From Fusarium oxysporum f. sp. lycopersici 4287 (Eukaryota; Ascomycota; Sordariomycetes; Hypocreales; Nectriaceae), in NCBI RefSeq assembly GCF_000149955.1, contig NC_030986.1, positions 2,696,084-2,760,083 of the forward strand: 64,000 nucleotides of DNA, written 5' to 3'. Of the stretch, positions 37,319 to 50,561 are shown piece after piece. A program made the translations under genes and the position numbers. The notes beneath the pieces were generated by a model that searched no databases, was not told the DNA's origin, and saw nothing but the letters and a program-made list of their open reading frames with translations. Numbering within the stretch: the stretch's first letter is position 1; every line of letters begins with the position of its first letter.

Positions 37319-39734
37319 TTACATGACTTTTAGCTTCCGGGTCACATATGCTGCAACCAAACTGCTCATGGCTCCGATGAATAGGCACACCGCAATGGCG
37401 TTCGGACCATCTGGATCTGGTTGCTTCTTTTCATCACCCGCGAGCTCGGGACTCTTTCCAGGCTCGAGGACAGCGAACACGATGGTAGATATGAACGTAC
37501 CAACAAACTGTGGCAACGTCGTATAAATGTTGAGGATGCCGAAGTAGATACCCGATAACTCGCCTGTAGAAGCTGTAGAAGGCAAGTCAACCTCTGAACC
37601 GTGATCAAGCTGCAAAGGTGCATCATCGTGACTGATCTCGGAGAGCTCAATGTCGGGCTCGTCCGAAATGCGACGATATGTGCCATCTGATCCGGCGCCA
37701 CCGCCGAGCTTATTGACCTCGACGCCGAGGAAAGCACTCGGAGCCCACATAGCGAGAGTCCAAGGTCTAAACACCCATTAGCACCATACTTAGGGCGGAG
37801 AGCTGCTGTAAGACTTACATGCCGCATAGACACACCAGAACAGTCGCAAATCGAAAGCTGGTTGCAAATGGCGCCAAGGACATGGATGCAGCAAACATTA
37901 TGTGCCCAAGCATCCAAGCTGTCAATAGATCAGGCTTCACCTTGTTAAACCGTGTCAAGAAGCCTGCGATTGCCTGAGGAGGCCGATGGGTAAAGGAGTT
38001 ATCCTCAGGAGACTGGACAAACATGGGCAGAATCCAGGCACCTGCAAATGTGATTACGGAGTACATAACAAGCGCAGTGCTTCCTATGCGCCCAATGGCA
38101 CCGAGTGTATCCTTGGATTTTCTCGCATCGGCGGGCACGTCGTAACGAAAGTATGTTTCACCAACCCATGTGGTACTATAGAAAAGAAAAGGGAACCAGC
38201 CGATCCAAGCCCAGAACTGTGCCCAGCAGATGGCTTGGATTCGAGGAGGTAGGTTTAGGAGTGTCGACCAGATTTGGCGAAAGACTTTGAAGCGACCTTC
38301 ATGCTGGGTTGGTTTGGAGGCTACCAGCACCCGCTCTGTAACGGCCCAGCAAGTGAGTGACGTTGAACTCAGAAGAGCAATGGTTGAGATGACCGTGAGC
38401 TGTTTGAACTGAGTATCGCCAAGCGTGGTTCCAAAAAGCTTCAATAAATCTACAGCCCCGGCACCATACGCAATCATATGACCAATTGCAGACATACGGC
38501 TTGCTACAAAGAACGTTAATTCGACTCACATTAAAGCAACATATGTAAACTTACACCAAGCCGCCCCCGTCTGCTGTTTGTCGATGGGTAATGTATCAAC
38601 AATGAGACTCTTAGAACATGACATAACTGAAAAACTCGTTAGTTTTGGGGGAGCTAAAGAGACGTTCATGGCACCACACCAGCATTAATAGCGAAATCAA
38701 CAACATAGATGGCCAATACAGCCAATACTATCGTAGGTCGCTTGGCAGCCTCATCATCGGTTACCACGAAACCGACAATCTCACGGGTAAAGCCTAACAC
38801 TAGGAGGCTTATAGCAACAACAATAGAGCCAACGACCATCAACGGTCGCCGACGTCCCCATTTGGACTTACTCTCATCTGCAATGACGCCGACAACAGGC
38901 TGAACTATAAGACCGGACAACGGACCAGCAATCCATACCAGAGATGTGTTGCTTTTGGTTAAACCAAGATTAAGCAGATACGGCGTGCAGTCTAAACACT
39001 CTTCAGCAAGGTACACCATGAGATGATGAAATTGTAGACTTACATGTCATTTCGATACCCCATGTGAAACTAGATGAACCAATGTTAGGAAGCCAGCTCA
39101 AATTGGATTACTGTTGCTGCAGGTCGCAGGCTAAGTAAACGTACGTTATGCCAATGGTGACGAAACTCAATAAAATCATGCGCACAGCCTCAGAGTTGCC
39201 TCTGATGGCGGGCTGTCCCGACCAGCTGGCCATGTTGGCCGGATTGCGCCCTTGAGATTCAAAGTTAACGTTATCCTGGCTGTGTCTACCCGAACTATTG
39301 CGATCGTATGAGTCTCGTTGTGGATGGCTGCCGTAAGCCTCGGTACCGATCGAAGAGGGAGTTGGTACTGGCGGCGAACAATCTCGAGGTGAATACAGAG
39401 CGTCGATAGATATGGCAGAAGCTGGGGGAGATATCGACGGTGTTGGAATAGGAGAAATTGAAGACGAGCGGGATGTCGAGCCGGCAGCAGATACACTCGG
39501 GACAGCGAGGTGAGTATTAGACTGAGGATACGAATGACGTAAATCTTGTTGAGAAGTTTGATGCTGCAAAGTTGACCGTGAGCTTTGATTCTGTTGACAA
39601 TGAAGCCGAGACTGGAATTCAGCCACGTTGTGGTTATGCTGCAACGGTCCAAGTTCCTGATGAGGATGATGACGATGCCGCTGCGGGTACTTGCGATCGA
39701 TCGCCTGCTCTTCCGGCGAGCTTGTCGCGGGCAT
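37319..39734 (-). CDS. Sucrose-transporter-like MFS permease (GPH/SUT type)
   Basis: Six exons, 39734-39145, 39069-39044 (only 26 nt), 38991-38680, 38626-38555, 38503-37819 and 37766-37319, give 710 residues. All phases close and each junction restores family sequence, for example GIT-FTWGIEMT-YCTPYLL across the small exon and GIPWTLAMWAP across the last. The first 175 residues are a disordered, His/Gln/Ser/Pro-rich cytosolic tail. A 12-span MFS core follows, with the loop DESKSKWGRRRPLM after the second or third span, typical of sucrose and alpha-glucoside proton symporters of the glycoside-pentoside-hexuronide type. A Ser/Asp/Glu-rich loop (IELSEISHDDAPLQLD) lies before the last two spans. 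The likely role is plasma-membrane uptake of sucrose or maltose with protons; substrate is inferred from family only. Confidence 0.88.
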
Positions 39735-40948
39735 GTTGTGTAGTGTGGGTCATGAAACGGGGGAACCTTGAAAGAGTTAACAGTACCTTTTCGCGAAGCT
39801 TCTTGCTCTGCCAGGGGTTAAATTGAAGCGAAAGACTTGGCAAAGCTGTCGAGCAATGTAGGAAGGGCAAAGAAGAGATGCCAGACTTGCAGCTGATGGA
39901 TGGTAGCAACAGAGCAGCTAAGATTGATTAAGGTAGTACTACTCAAGGTACTGAAGTAGGTACCTAGTAGGTACAGAGTACAGGTTCACACAATACCTTA
40001 CCTTAGTGCTCTAGCGCTGTGAGTGGTAGTATGTTGACCCCCTTTCTCCTGCAAGGGCGGGGATTCGTATGTTTACGGCAGTTCCACTTTAGGATCTTTC
40101 TACAAGAAGTCTGGGGTTATTAGTTCCAAGTCACATGTCAGACAGAGTCATCATCTACATACGGCAGACGAGTATGATAAATATCAAATGTTAACCATGT
40201 GTTAGTCGGTAGCCAGCCGACTAATGATTCTCAAGCTCAATAAGAGTGCCAAAAGACGCCATACAAAGATCTTGTCACCAAGATAACCATACAAGACCGC
40301 ACATAATGATCCACGTAACCAAGTTTAATAATTTAAGTTTCATCATGCTTGGGCCACTGGAATCTCATTCCATAGTCAATACGATTCTTTACATTTCCTC
40401 CACTGCCACTTGATGCAACCGAACTTCATGGCCACGCAAGCGGCACTACCCGCCTAAGTTGGTTTCGGGTTCATCCCTCGTTATTCACACCTGAAATCTT
40501 ACATACGTTGGTATTTTGCTCTGAACGCCTGGCTCCCCTGCTTTAAAAGTCAAGGCCCCAACCACGCCTCTCTTTCATCCCATGTTTTCTGCTTTCGCGT
40601 AGAGGACACTGAAGGCTTTTACCCAAATACAAGCCCAAACAAACAAATGAAAACTGAATCAAACGACACATTGTCGAACAGTGAGTTCAGCATAAATAGG
40701 AGCCGAAGGGTGAAAAAAAGGCAAGGATGAACTCATAAAAGACAAATGTTAGAAATGCCGATCAACATGGATGCGTCTTAGGACCGGGTAAATCTCTTGC
40801 TGCAGTTCCAAATCGTAATGTCCATGTAATAAACGCCCAAGCTCCTTCCTTGAATCCTAGTACAAATCTTGGATGTGTTGCGTAGTTGATAAGATAGCAG
40901 TTTGGCTTGACCTTGCCTGCTGAAGTTTCAGTCAGTCATGGGCCGTGG
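39735..40948. other. Intergenic: transporter promoter and 3' flank of RhoGEF gene
   Basis: About 1.2 kb between two minus-strand genes. Besides the AGGTA motif cluster at its left end I see only short unconvincing frames. Confidence 0.55.
39925..40014 (-). promoter_or_regulatory. AGGTA/TACCT motif cluster upstream of transporter gene
   Basis: Within 190-280 bp upstream of the transporter ATG there are repeated AGGTA and TACCT words, including AAGTAGGTACCTAGTAGGTAC at about 39954-39973, which contains the palindrome TAGGTACCTA. Similar words recur in other spacers of this window. A regulatory role is inference. Confidence 0.4.
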
Positions 40949-43900
40949 TCATGAATCAGCGAGCCTGGCAAAATGTTTTGACCAAATCCACCCAACGCGA
41001 TCGTCTGGATCATCCTGGTTCTTTGCCAACCAGAGCTCTCCTTTTTCACCAAGGACGTCGAAGATCTAGACTAGCAGTTAGCACCCAAATCCAAGGTCAT
41101 TTGTGGAGTGAGTCAACTTACTTCGCCGGCCTGATACACCAAGTACGGATAACCGGCTTCGTGTTTTGTCGTTGCAATGTTGAACTCAAAGAGGGAAGCC
41201 GCTAGCCAAAGCACATTGTACCCGTCGTCTGTAGGTCCTCGCTCCCTTGAAGATGCCCGAGACGATCGAGCACTATCCTCAGGTCCGTCAGCTGGTGGTA
41301 GAGCTGAGTGGAAAAGCCCCGAAAACCGTCGACCCTCTTGAGATTGGTTCTGGGAACTGTAGGTCGTATGGGAGTCTCGGAGCTGTTGTGTAGCTGAGTC
41401 TGAGCTCTGTCGTGGAAGTCCCCCAGAGTCAAAACTTCTTCCTGTACTGGGTCTCGTAGAGGCGGCGAATGATCGCGTGCTACCAGGAAGGTCTGGAGAG
41501 AGAGGAGATGCCGTGCCCTGCTGGTGGTTACCGATACCCGAATAATAGTCACGATAATAATACTGATGCGGACTAGGGATGTTCCCTGCTGTGACACCTG
41601 TAGGTGACGCAGTATACGAACCGCTGTGGCGTTTTGTGAATTCGGGTGTAGGAACGCTTGGGGTCTGTTCACCGCTGATTGAGTGGCCCCGTCCCCGCGA
41701 ATCACTCTCAGACGGGCGTGATCGCATCCTCAGGGATGATGATTCTTCGGTACTCCGTGTGGTTGACTGAGAAACTCGACCCCGATACATGGGATTGAGG
41801 ATACCAATACTGGCTAACTGCTCCTGTTGATAGGGGAAGTCGCGTTGGAAGGTTGCCACGACCTCCTTAAGATCTGGCATATCAGGACAGTCGCCCAAAA
41901 CTAGTTTCATCTTGTCCTTCCATATCCCATACCATCTCGTTTGGATGTTGACAAAGTTACCCAGACAGATGTTGCCCACCTTTTCAGTTAAAGCAGACAG
42001 CTTGGGGAGCTCTTTCTTCAGCGTATCGTTCAGAGCATCGTACTGCTCAACAAGCTCGTTGAGTTTGGAGTCAATACTTTTGCCCGCACGCTTTAGCTGT
42101 TCGTATCGCTCGTAATCTACACGGCGCTTTTGGCGTTTTTTCATTGCCAAAGACGGGTTACCGTAGGCCTTGATAACATGTTCGAACGGCTCAATGACAT
42201 GTTTTCGGACCTGCGATAACTGGTATCCGTCAGTACTCTTTTCCACAAGGGTCACTCAAGCAATCAACGTACATGCTCCTCAAGCGCAACCTTTTCAAGA
42301 TCTCGCATCGAGATATTGAACTGAACCCACTTGCTTTCAAGCTCAGGATGGTTTCCTGGTTGAAGCCTCATCACCAACTCGATAGAAGACAGATACTGCA
42401 AAAATTCGTGTACATAGGCAGATACCTGCCTCGTATAGAATTCGACATCTCGGAGAACAACTTGTAGTCGCAGATAATCGTCGCCAAATTTCTCGTTCAA
42501 TTTAGCATATTCGGAATCTTCACTCGTTCGGGTACCTGACGCTTGGAGCTTGTCGACTCTTTTGCCGAATGCGCGCGCGAATCCTGCCTTAACATCGGAT
42601 TCCTTTCGCTTTCTGCCGACGATCTGGCCGACAAGTTCGAAATTCTTCTTGGTTTTGTTGATCTCGATGATGGCCGTCTCGAGGATCTCTTTAGCCTCGA
42701 TTAGACCTTCTCGATCGGGATGATCCTGTGGGGTGTGCTGCAACAGCGTTATAATGAGATTGGGATACTTAGTGATGCGCTGCATTGGTTTAATTAAGAG
42801 TGAGTCCAGGTCCCATGCTGCAGTCAGGTCCTTCGCAACTTCGTTACATTCATTGAGCCAGACTTTCACCGTGGGATCCTGTTGTATCTGGATGAGCCGC
42901 TTGGCTGCCCCGTCACTGTTCCTCAAGAAGCCTTCATGAGCGAGCTTCATCTTCTCCATATTGGCTTTGAAAACAGGGCCGATCAAGACGGAACGATCTT
43001 TGGTATCATCAATGTCAGCAGGATTAAACTGCGAGGGCTCCGATATCAATGTGCCTTCCCTAGCAAGCGCAGACCGCCGGCTCTGCATCGTGTAAACAGC
43101 AAGAACTGCCTCTTTGATCTGCGCGAAGAAAGAGGTGTGGAATGCAATAATTTCATCAGTGTTCCGGAAGATGAGCTTAACAGTGTTGCCGTCAAGTTTT
43201 GGACAAGCCTCTGCTGTCCCTTTGTAGATCTCTTCAACAATATTCATGTCGCGCACGAACACAGCTTCAGTATCAACAAGCTCTTTTATAACGTTGCGTC
43301 GTTGAACAAGTCGTTGCTTTTCCTTTCCCGTTGGACCCTGTTTATCATATGTTTCGGAGTTTGCATCTCCGTTCAAAGTGGTTGCATCCGCAAAATACTG
43401 ATTATGGGTGGACAGGGATGTGTTGTCCATCGATTGAGGCGTTGTCATCATGGGGATGTAATCTTGCGACCCTCTTTCAGAATTGACAAATGTGCTTCCA
43501 CTTTGGGACTGCTCATAATAAACACCTGATGCTCGTTGCGAATTGCAAGCGGAGCCGGATGTTGAAGCGGGTATGGGAGGAGGTTCGTGATTAGGGGATG
43601 GGAAATACGAGAAGCTCTTGCTGGCTCTGTTGGAAAGATAAGGAATGGAAAACCCATCTCCAGTGTCTAGCTCTGGGAGTTGATGACTTAGATACGGCGA
43701 TTGGGTCAAGTCTGTAGAAGGTCGGATCTCCGGTTGACTATTGCGAATTTCCAAAGGTCGCTCAACAGGTCGGCTATTTCGATGGATAGATGTTGTTTCA
43801 AAAATCGTGACATGGCCATGATCTCCAGTTTCGTTTTCGTCATCATCGGGAAACACTGGTGAGCGCCCCGCTGGAGACATGTCGCCACTGTTGATCGAAA

Positions 43901-46900
43901 AGTCAGTCCACGCTGACTGCTGACTTGTTCTATTAGTCGCAGACAAAGTCGGTACCATGAGATTTGTTGAAATCTCCGGCCGCTGCTGTTCATCAGAAGC
44001 ATAATGAGGCTCGTTGTTAGTGTCTAGAGATTCACAAGTCGAGGCACGATGTGACGAGACTTGGTCGTCGGACGGTACCTCTGATCTACAGTCGTTTCTA
44101 CCGGCCTCTTCCACGTCCTCGGTACAGCTGTCAGTAATAGCACCATCGTCATGAGAGCGGCGATACTGCCTCGCTACTTCATCGTATTCCGAATCAGAAT
44201 GACACTCTGATTCATAGTCGGGCTCAATTCGTGGAAATGGGACCGTTTCTTCAAGGCTCTCAGCCGCTCTTGGTTCGTCACTGGGCGGCAGAATGGTGAT
44301 TGTAGTTTTGTAGGACTCAACACCGGGTTGGGGCTCGTCTGCGTTGGCCTCAATATCGAATGCACCAGGGATGAAAGGCAGAGTAACCTCATCGTGCTTC
44401 GACAATGCATGTTCAGCTACATCAACGGTATTGGATGCGGATTTTGGTCGAACTGGTGAATCAGGGTCATCCTCGAATGGGTAATGATACTCAGCCTTCA
44501 GAGGAGATGCGGACTTCTGAGTCTGTGGACTGGGTGGCTTGATAATCGTGATGGGAACTTCAAGCGGCGTCTGTGAGGACCTTGGAGGGGTCATTTGAGG
44601 TTCGTTGTCGAACTCTGTTGTTTCTGATGTTACCGAAACGGCAGTTGGTGGTCGCTCTGATTCACCAACAGGAGGACTGAGGGCTGGAAAGCTGCCAGGA
44701 ACACCCAGGGTGGGTGAATCAAAGTCTTGAGCTGATGGCTCGTCGGTAAGCGTTGCCTGCGAGGTCGCAGCTAGCATCAATGAGGCGGGTGGTAGTGCCA
44801 TTGCGATATCAACCGGACTCATTGTTGGGTCATCCAGAAATGGTGAAGGCTGGTCTCGGCGTGGCTCTCCATCAGGCTGATCGTAAGACACCTCATGGCT
44901 ACCTGGGAATGCAAGAGTATCTGAAAGGTCAACCACATTCAAGGTATTTTGCACTTCTGTGGCATTTGAAACCTCCGGGCTCAAACTTGGCCCACTACCA
45001 ATCCTGAAATCTGACGATACTAAATGGTCATCTGGAAGGGGCGGAACTGGTGGAATATCGGCGAGGGTTGGCGGCTCTGTGATACTTGGCTCTGGCGTAA
45101 CGGATGGCGAATTCGAGTTTGAAGAAGCAGCGGCAGTAGCCTTCGCCCTGGCAGCAGCCTCCATTTCCCTCCGCCTTCTGTCTGCTGCCTTCTGTCGTGC
45201 CTCGAGCGCTTGGCTTTCTCGAATGGACTTCGTATAAGCTAGTCGGATATGTTCTCGTCGCTGTTCAAAATCAATCGGTCCTACAGAGATCTTCCGCCGG
45301 CGTGATGATGGTTCGGCGATCCTAGACTGTGGAATGGATGTAGGATTTGGTGATCTAGCCCTTTCCACTGCCCTCATCCGAGAGCTTGCCGTTGTAGCCA
45401 CGGAAACGGGTTGACGAGGCCGAGAACTTCGGAGAGGAGGGGAGAGCTTCGGGGGAGGCGCTATGATATTTGCCTGAAGGCGATTATTGTTCGTTGGTGT
45501 GACCAGAGTTCGGGGTGCCGTTTTTCGAGTAGCGCCGCTCTGGGTTGGTGTCTTGGCCCTTGTTGGAGTTTTTGCCCTTGTCGTCGGAGTCCCTGCCCTT
45601 GATGTTCGGCCATTCACTTGCGGTCGTTTGAGAGTAGGCGAGTTCGAACGAGTCGAAGGTGTTGAATCACTGGGGCTATTCACTTTTCTCACAGAGCGTG
45701 GCAGTTTGGATGTAGATCCAGCACCCGAGGTATTAGTCGTCGGTGGCTTTCGAGAAGGGGTTTTACGAGAGACCGGAGGTACTGAAGGGGATTTCGGGAC
45801 GTCGCTATGTGACCGTGTGTGGCCTTTTTGAGGGGCCTGGGTAGGTTGCCCGTTGTTATCGTCGCCGTTGAGGCTACGATACCAGATACTCGGGGACGAA
45901 GGCTCGGCGACATCTGGTGGATCAGATAGACTTCTTTGATGGCTAAAAGGATGGTGTAAGCTGGATTCAGATGTCCTTCTTGGGCGAACGCCCTCAATGC
46001 CATAACCAGCAGTGGGAAAACTGTGTTGCTCGGGAAGAATCTCGCCGAAAAGCAAGCCTTGGGAACGCGAAGGTGTGGGGGAGATAGAAGAAGTCGGTTG
46101 TTGTGGTGGAGACTCTGGTGCCAAGTTGGACGTGGGTTTGGAGGCATTTGAGTTTCCGCTAGTAGTACTTCGCGGTTTCCCTATACGACTTGCAAAAGAC
46201 TGAGAATTATTCGAGACCTGGTCCTCGGCAACATATCTTGATCTCTGGGAGCGGGCTGACGAGGACACTGTTTGATTGCTGAACGAATTTGAACCATCAC
46301 GTAATGTCGAGTAAGACGTTGCACCATTTCGCGGTTGTGGACTGACACCAACATCTTGCCTAATCTTAGCTGCAGCTCCCGTATGCGCCGGGGCACGGGG
46401 AATTGATGAAGGTGCAGCACCATTCTGGTCGAAGCGCCTTTTCAGATCCCTCACACTGGGGTGAGTTCCAGTGGGTTTATAGCCAGGAAGAGCAGGCCTG
46501 TTGTCGACAGGATTTGACGTAGAACGCATATTGATCTCTGTTTGCGATGTAATATGATGTTTTGGCGTTGAGCCATCACCGTTGGAGCGCAATGACGGAC
46601 GCAATGCCGAGGCACCGATAAAAAGGGACTCTTGATTATTGTGGTATGTTCCCCGATAGCTTTTGTAGAAGTCGTCGGGGTTTACGGGGGCGAAGGCATG
46701 GTGGGCGCCCGTAGAAATCGAATCGTACTCGTCGGCGTGAGGCACAGAAGGATGGGAATAGGTGCTACGTTGGTCGAAATGAGATGCAGGAGCGGCGGAA
46801 GGCGAAGAATCGGGGAGGTAATGGCGGCGGTCGTGAGATAGCTGATCGTTGAGATAGTCTTGTCTGAGGTCAGTGGTGTGGTCGATGCGACGATTGTGGT

Positions 46901-47057
46901 CGTTATCGTGATCGTAAGGGCGCTGATTCTTATTATGCTGGGTGAGGTGATGAAGGTCGTGGTGAGGCTCGAGATTGGGGTTTCGAAAGCCCGAGTCTAC
47001 ATCCTGTACGTCCGCTTGGAGGCCCGCGTGAAGGGCCATATCCATGTCGTTATCCAT
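40949..47057 (-). CDS. DH-BAR-SH3 Rho-type guanine nucleotide exchange factor
   Basis: Three exons, 47057-42273, 42210-41122 and 41065-40949, give 1,996 residues. Residues 1-1200 are disordered, rich in Ser, Pro, His and Arg with many SP/TP sites and a KTPTRAKTPT repeat region. A Dbl homology domain covers about 1244-1476, from RNVIKELVDTEAVFVRDMNI through LLIKPMQRITKYPNLI, the conserved GTPase-contact helix. A BAR domain replaces the usual PH domain (about 1480-1735, crossing intron 1). A second disordered linker leads to a C-terminal SH3-like domain (about 1927-1990, crossing intron 2; YPYLVYQAGE ... GWIWSKHFARL). DH-BAR factors such as fission yeast Gef1 and animal Tuba activate Cdc42-type GTPases at curved membrane or growth sites. 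A polarity or septation role is inferred. An acceptor 9 nt upstream (exon 2 from 42219) would insert Leu-Ser-Gln. Confidence 0.9.
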
Positions 47058-50000
47058 GGTGGCCTGAGCATCGGTCAGGCTCGTCGAGCGGAGCGACTGG
47101 TTGGGGGACTATAGACCCATGCAGAGAGCATCGATGCGTTGGCGTTTAAGCGTTGTGCGGGCGTTGGCGTGAGGCGCACTTGATAGGTGTGAGCATAAGT
47201 ACTGTACTGTAGGTGCTGTAAAGGACAGTGGAACAGAGTTAACTGCAAACGGGCCTGAAGAGTGTAGCGACCAGGGGTATGAGAAAATCAATGGCCCTCA
47301 CAAGCTCACAACTGCAGGATCCAGCTGTGGACAAGTGAACAGGAACAACAAGATGGGGGCACCAGTCCCTGGAAGTTGAACGACGTTAGGGATGGGAGGG
47401 TCGAAAATCGAAGTGGACACTCTTGGTGGATGCTGGTGCTGGAATCAGCCGTTCCAACTCGTCGTATGCAGGCCAACTTTCTGCTAGGGGCTTCGACAGT
47501 GGACGGGGATGCTGCCAGTCAAGCGCTTTATTGATGCAGGTTAGCCTGAAGAGTGCTGTGGACGAAGTTGCGTGTGCGTGCATACGGCAATCACCTGTAT
47601 CCAGGCCAGAGAGCTGAGGGTACGAACAGCACAGAGCAAGCGGGTCGTATGAGGCTCGAAGGTGGATGATCCCTGGGAAAGGGAGAAATAGGGGTCTAAT
47701 AGGCGGGATCACTTCCTGAGATGGCCAAACCACACAAATAAATGAGGAGGGCGAAAGTTCGGTAGAAGAGAGGCACGGAGACTAAGCAACACCAAGATAT
47801 TTTACGTGGAAGCAGTGGGATGGAAGACGCGATCTTATAAAGGGCAGGCGAATCTGAACGGAAAACTTACTATTATCCTTGTCGTCGGGTATGATATCAA
47901 GTAAAGTCAAGTGAAAGCACAGTTACAGTATCAATACCTAAACAGCGTTCAATTGGGATTTGGACTGGGAAGTGCCCGCAGATGGGACGCTACCTTCCTC
48001 AGTGGAGCACATCCGTTGAAGCTACATAGAGAGCAAACAACGGCGACGCTTTTGGTTGGATGTTGAAACACATCAATCACATCAAGAGAATACTTCATAA
48101 ACCGTGCACAACGGCAATCAACCTTAAGCAGCGTAGACAACACCTCCACATTTCATGAGCATGCATTTGGCATTTCCGTATCTACAGCCGCAGAACAGGT
48201 AACTTTGAACAATGGACCGTCGACGGAGGGCCGCCTGTTGTGGCCAGCCTAAGAAAACTTTGTTAGGTCTACTGCAGGGCGAGGGACCAATAAAGGAACA
48301 CAGGACACTTGAAGAACCTCATGGTCATCCATTCGACACATGGAAGCGAACAACATGCCCTGGAGACTACAGAGTAGAGCCTACTATCGCAGTCGAGTTA
48401 CGTCTGTTAGACCAAGCTAAGACTCGGAGGTATCCCCTTACCTAGCATGGAAGGTAAAAACATGGTGCTTGGTTGACTTATGACGCCCCCCAAGGTCCAG
48501 TGTTTCTTCCCCTGCATCAATTCCCGAGTCCTGCGATATCCTTACCCATGTCCCAAATTAGAGCTTTGGAACCATCTGTCTCCAACGGATAGTTGCGACA
48601 TTGGTCCTAGAACATGAGAATGACTAGCGAAGCATTTTAGAGTTTCTGCAACCATCAACATATCTCGAGAAAATCAAAGGCCCTGCCTGTCTTCCCCTTG
48701 AAGCGTCAGGGGTTCATTGTGATCCAATCCATGGCATTGTGACTGGTCTCGTAACCCACGAACCGTTTCGTGTGGCAGCCGATTCAGCAGCCTCAATTCC
48801 ACCCGCTTGGACAAAGTCACCAAGTCAGTTCGTCAATGAATTCAGGCTTACCACCCCATTCATTTTTACATGAGTTGTGATGACCGTCGAAGCGTCGAAA
48901 CTAGAAACATAGCCAGTTAAGCTTTCACACTGTAGCACATTGGGCGTATGTCTCATATATCTATTGCACTTATTGCCATTCGTCTATGTCAAACCAGGGA
49001 ACCCCGCTCGATCTGGTCGCGTTCACTCGATTATTACTGCGTTGGAGAGACAAATGGCGATTGCCTATTCACCCCAGGACTACTCAATTCCCCATCCAGT
49101 CTTTCGTCCCCTGACGTTATGCATCCCCTTTCTCGCCTCTGCCTCTCTTTCATTCCCTCCTGCATCTCAGTTGCACCTCGGATCCTCGTACCCAAGAGTT
49201 AGGTACCTAGATTGACCGTCCACAGGTGGAACTTTAGTCTTAGGTGGCTATTGGGTCGCTCTGTCCTGGGGACTGCCTTTTGAAGAACAAACATACTAAG
49301 AATGCGCGCTCCTACGCACAGTTGGCCTTGAGAAACACATGATAAGTCAAGCCACTTACATCTCATGCCATTTTCATTGCCTAATCTCGTTGTTGATGTA
49401 GTTGTTCTGTGCCAGCAACTTTCTGCCCTTGGCTTATTCATGCTTCTTGGACATTGAGTTCAAAGTGGCGTGGCTGTGGTTTTAATATGTGTTATGTTTA
49501 ATAGCTTGTCCTAAGTACTTTTAAGGGATTGATGAGTCTACGATAACAATAAATCCTCTTCCTGGTCTCGTTGACCCCTGAGCTTGTGTTCTAAGGTCTT
49601 CGACTGATCGGGAGACATCGGTGCAACGCTTTGATATGGCTCTTGTGGGTTCTGCCAGTTCTTTGTCAGTGGGGGCTGAGAAAGAAAAGCATTTTTACAT
49701 CGCCAAGAGTACACTTTGTTTGAAGTCACTTTCTATTTCCGAAGTCGTAATCCGAGACTACGATTCACCAAATCGTCTCCCTTTTCGTCTATTTGATTCC
49801 CAATATTCATCCTAGTGGCAGATCCGGGGCTCCATATCCATCAATTATCCGAGCTGACCACTTTTCAAGCCAGGTTATAGCCTTCTGGGTTACACAAAGA
49901 AGATTGCACAGGCGCACAGGTTTCCTCCGTGCTCGCCGTTCCTGCGTTGTGATACTGCGTGTGATGGTATGCAGGACTGCTTACAACGCTTCTTTAGCGA

Positions 50001-50561
50001 TCATGTCAATTTCATCTGGAATCCCAGCTTCCCCCCAAAGGCACACCCCATCTACCACACCGAAAACACTATCTCCCGCAGCAAGTATAATTCTGTGCTG
50101 TGGTCGCTTCCGCGGATGTGTAAGCCTCGCGTTTCTTGCCCTCGTTGAGAAGCAGCAGATTGCTTTCATGTTACCTAACCCTCGCTGTGTCTGATGCTAA
50201 CCACACTTCCTAGCCGAGATAAAAGCAAGCCAATAATCACAAGGCTCTAATAAGTAGTAGAATATGGGCTTTTCCTACGATTGCATCGAACAAAGTTCAT
50301 CAACTGAATCTTTGTTAATGATTAGTGGCTAATTCTGTGATAACGCTCGGTTAAGCGGCCGGTTGCTTACCCCTGGAACCGGCCTCACACTAAGCCCGCG
50401 CTAATCCTTCTAGGGATAAGCTCCCGCTCCCACGTCGGGTAAGGATCAGCCACATTGCATCAAATCAATGTCCGAAACTCTGTGGCTCATGGAATTCCAC
50501 TCTAGCTCGAATAAATTACACAAGTGATCATTGGAAAACACAGCGGCTTGACAACCGTTAA
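47058..50561. other. 3.5-kb divergent intergenic region
   Basis: Lies between the start of the RhoGEF gene and the start of the telomerase gene, so it holds both promoters. A TTAGGTACCTA palindrome-like word is at 49199-49209. Minus-strand frames at about 49540-50169 look partly protein-like but are broken by stops; see findings. No gene model could be supported. Confidence 0.5.

Noticed and set aside
39176..39652. Minus-strand 158-codon frame inside the transporter's first exon
   Set aside because: Shadow of the low-complexity N-terminal tail; the main frame joins the permease core through consistent splice sites.
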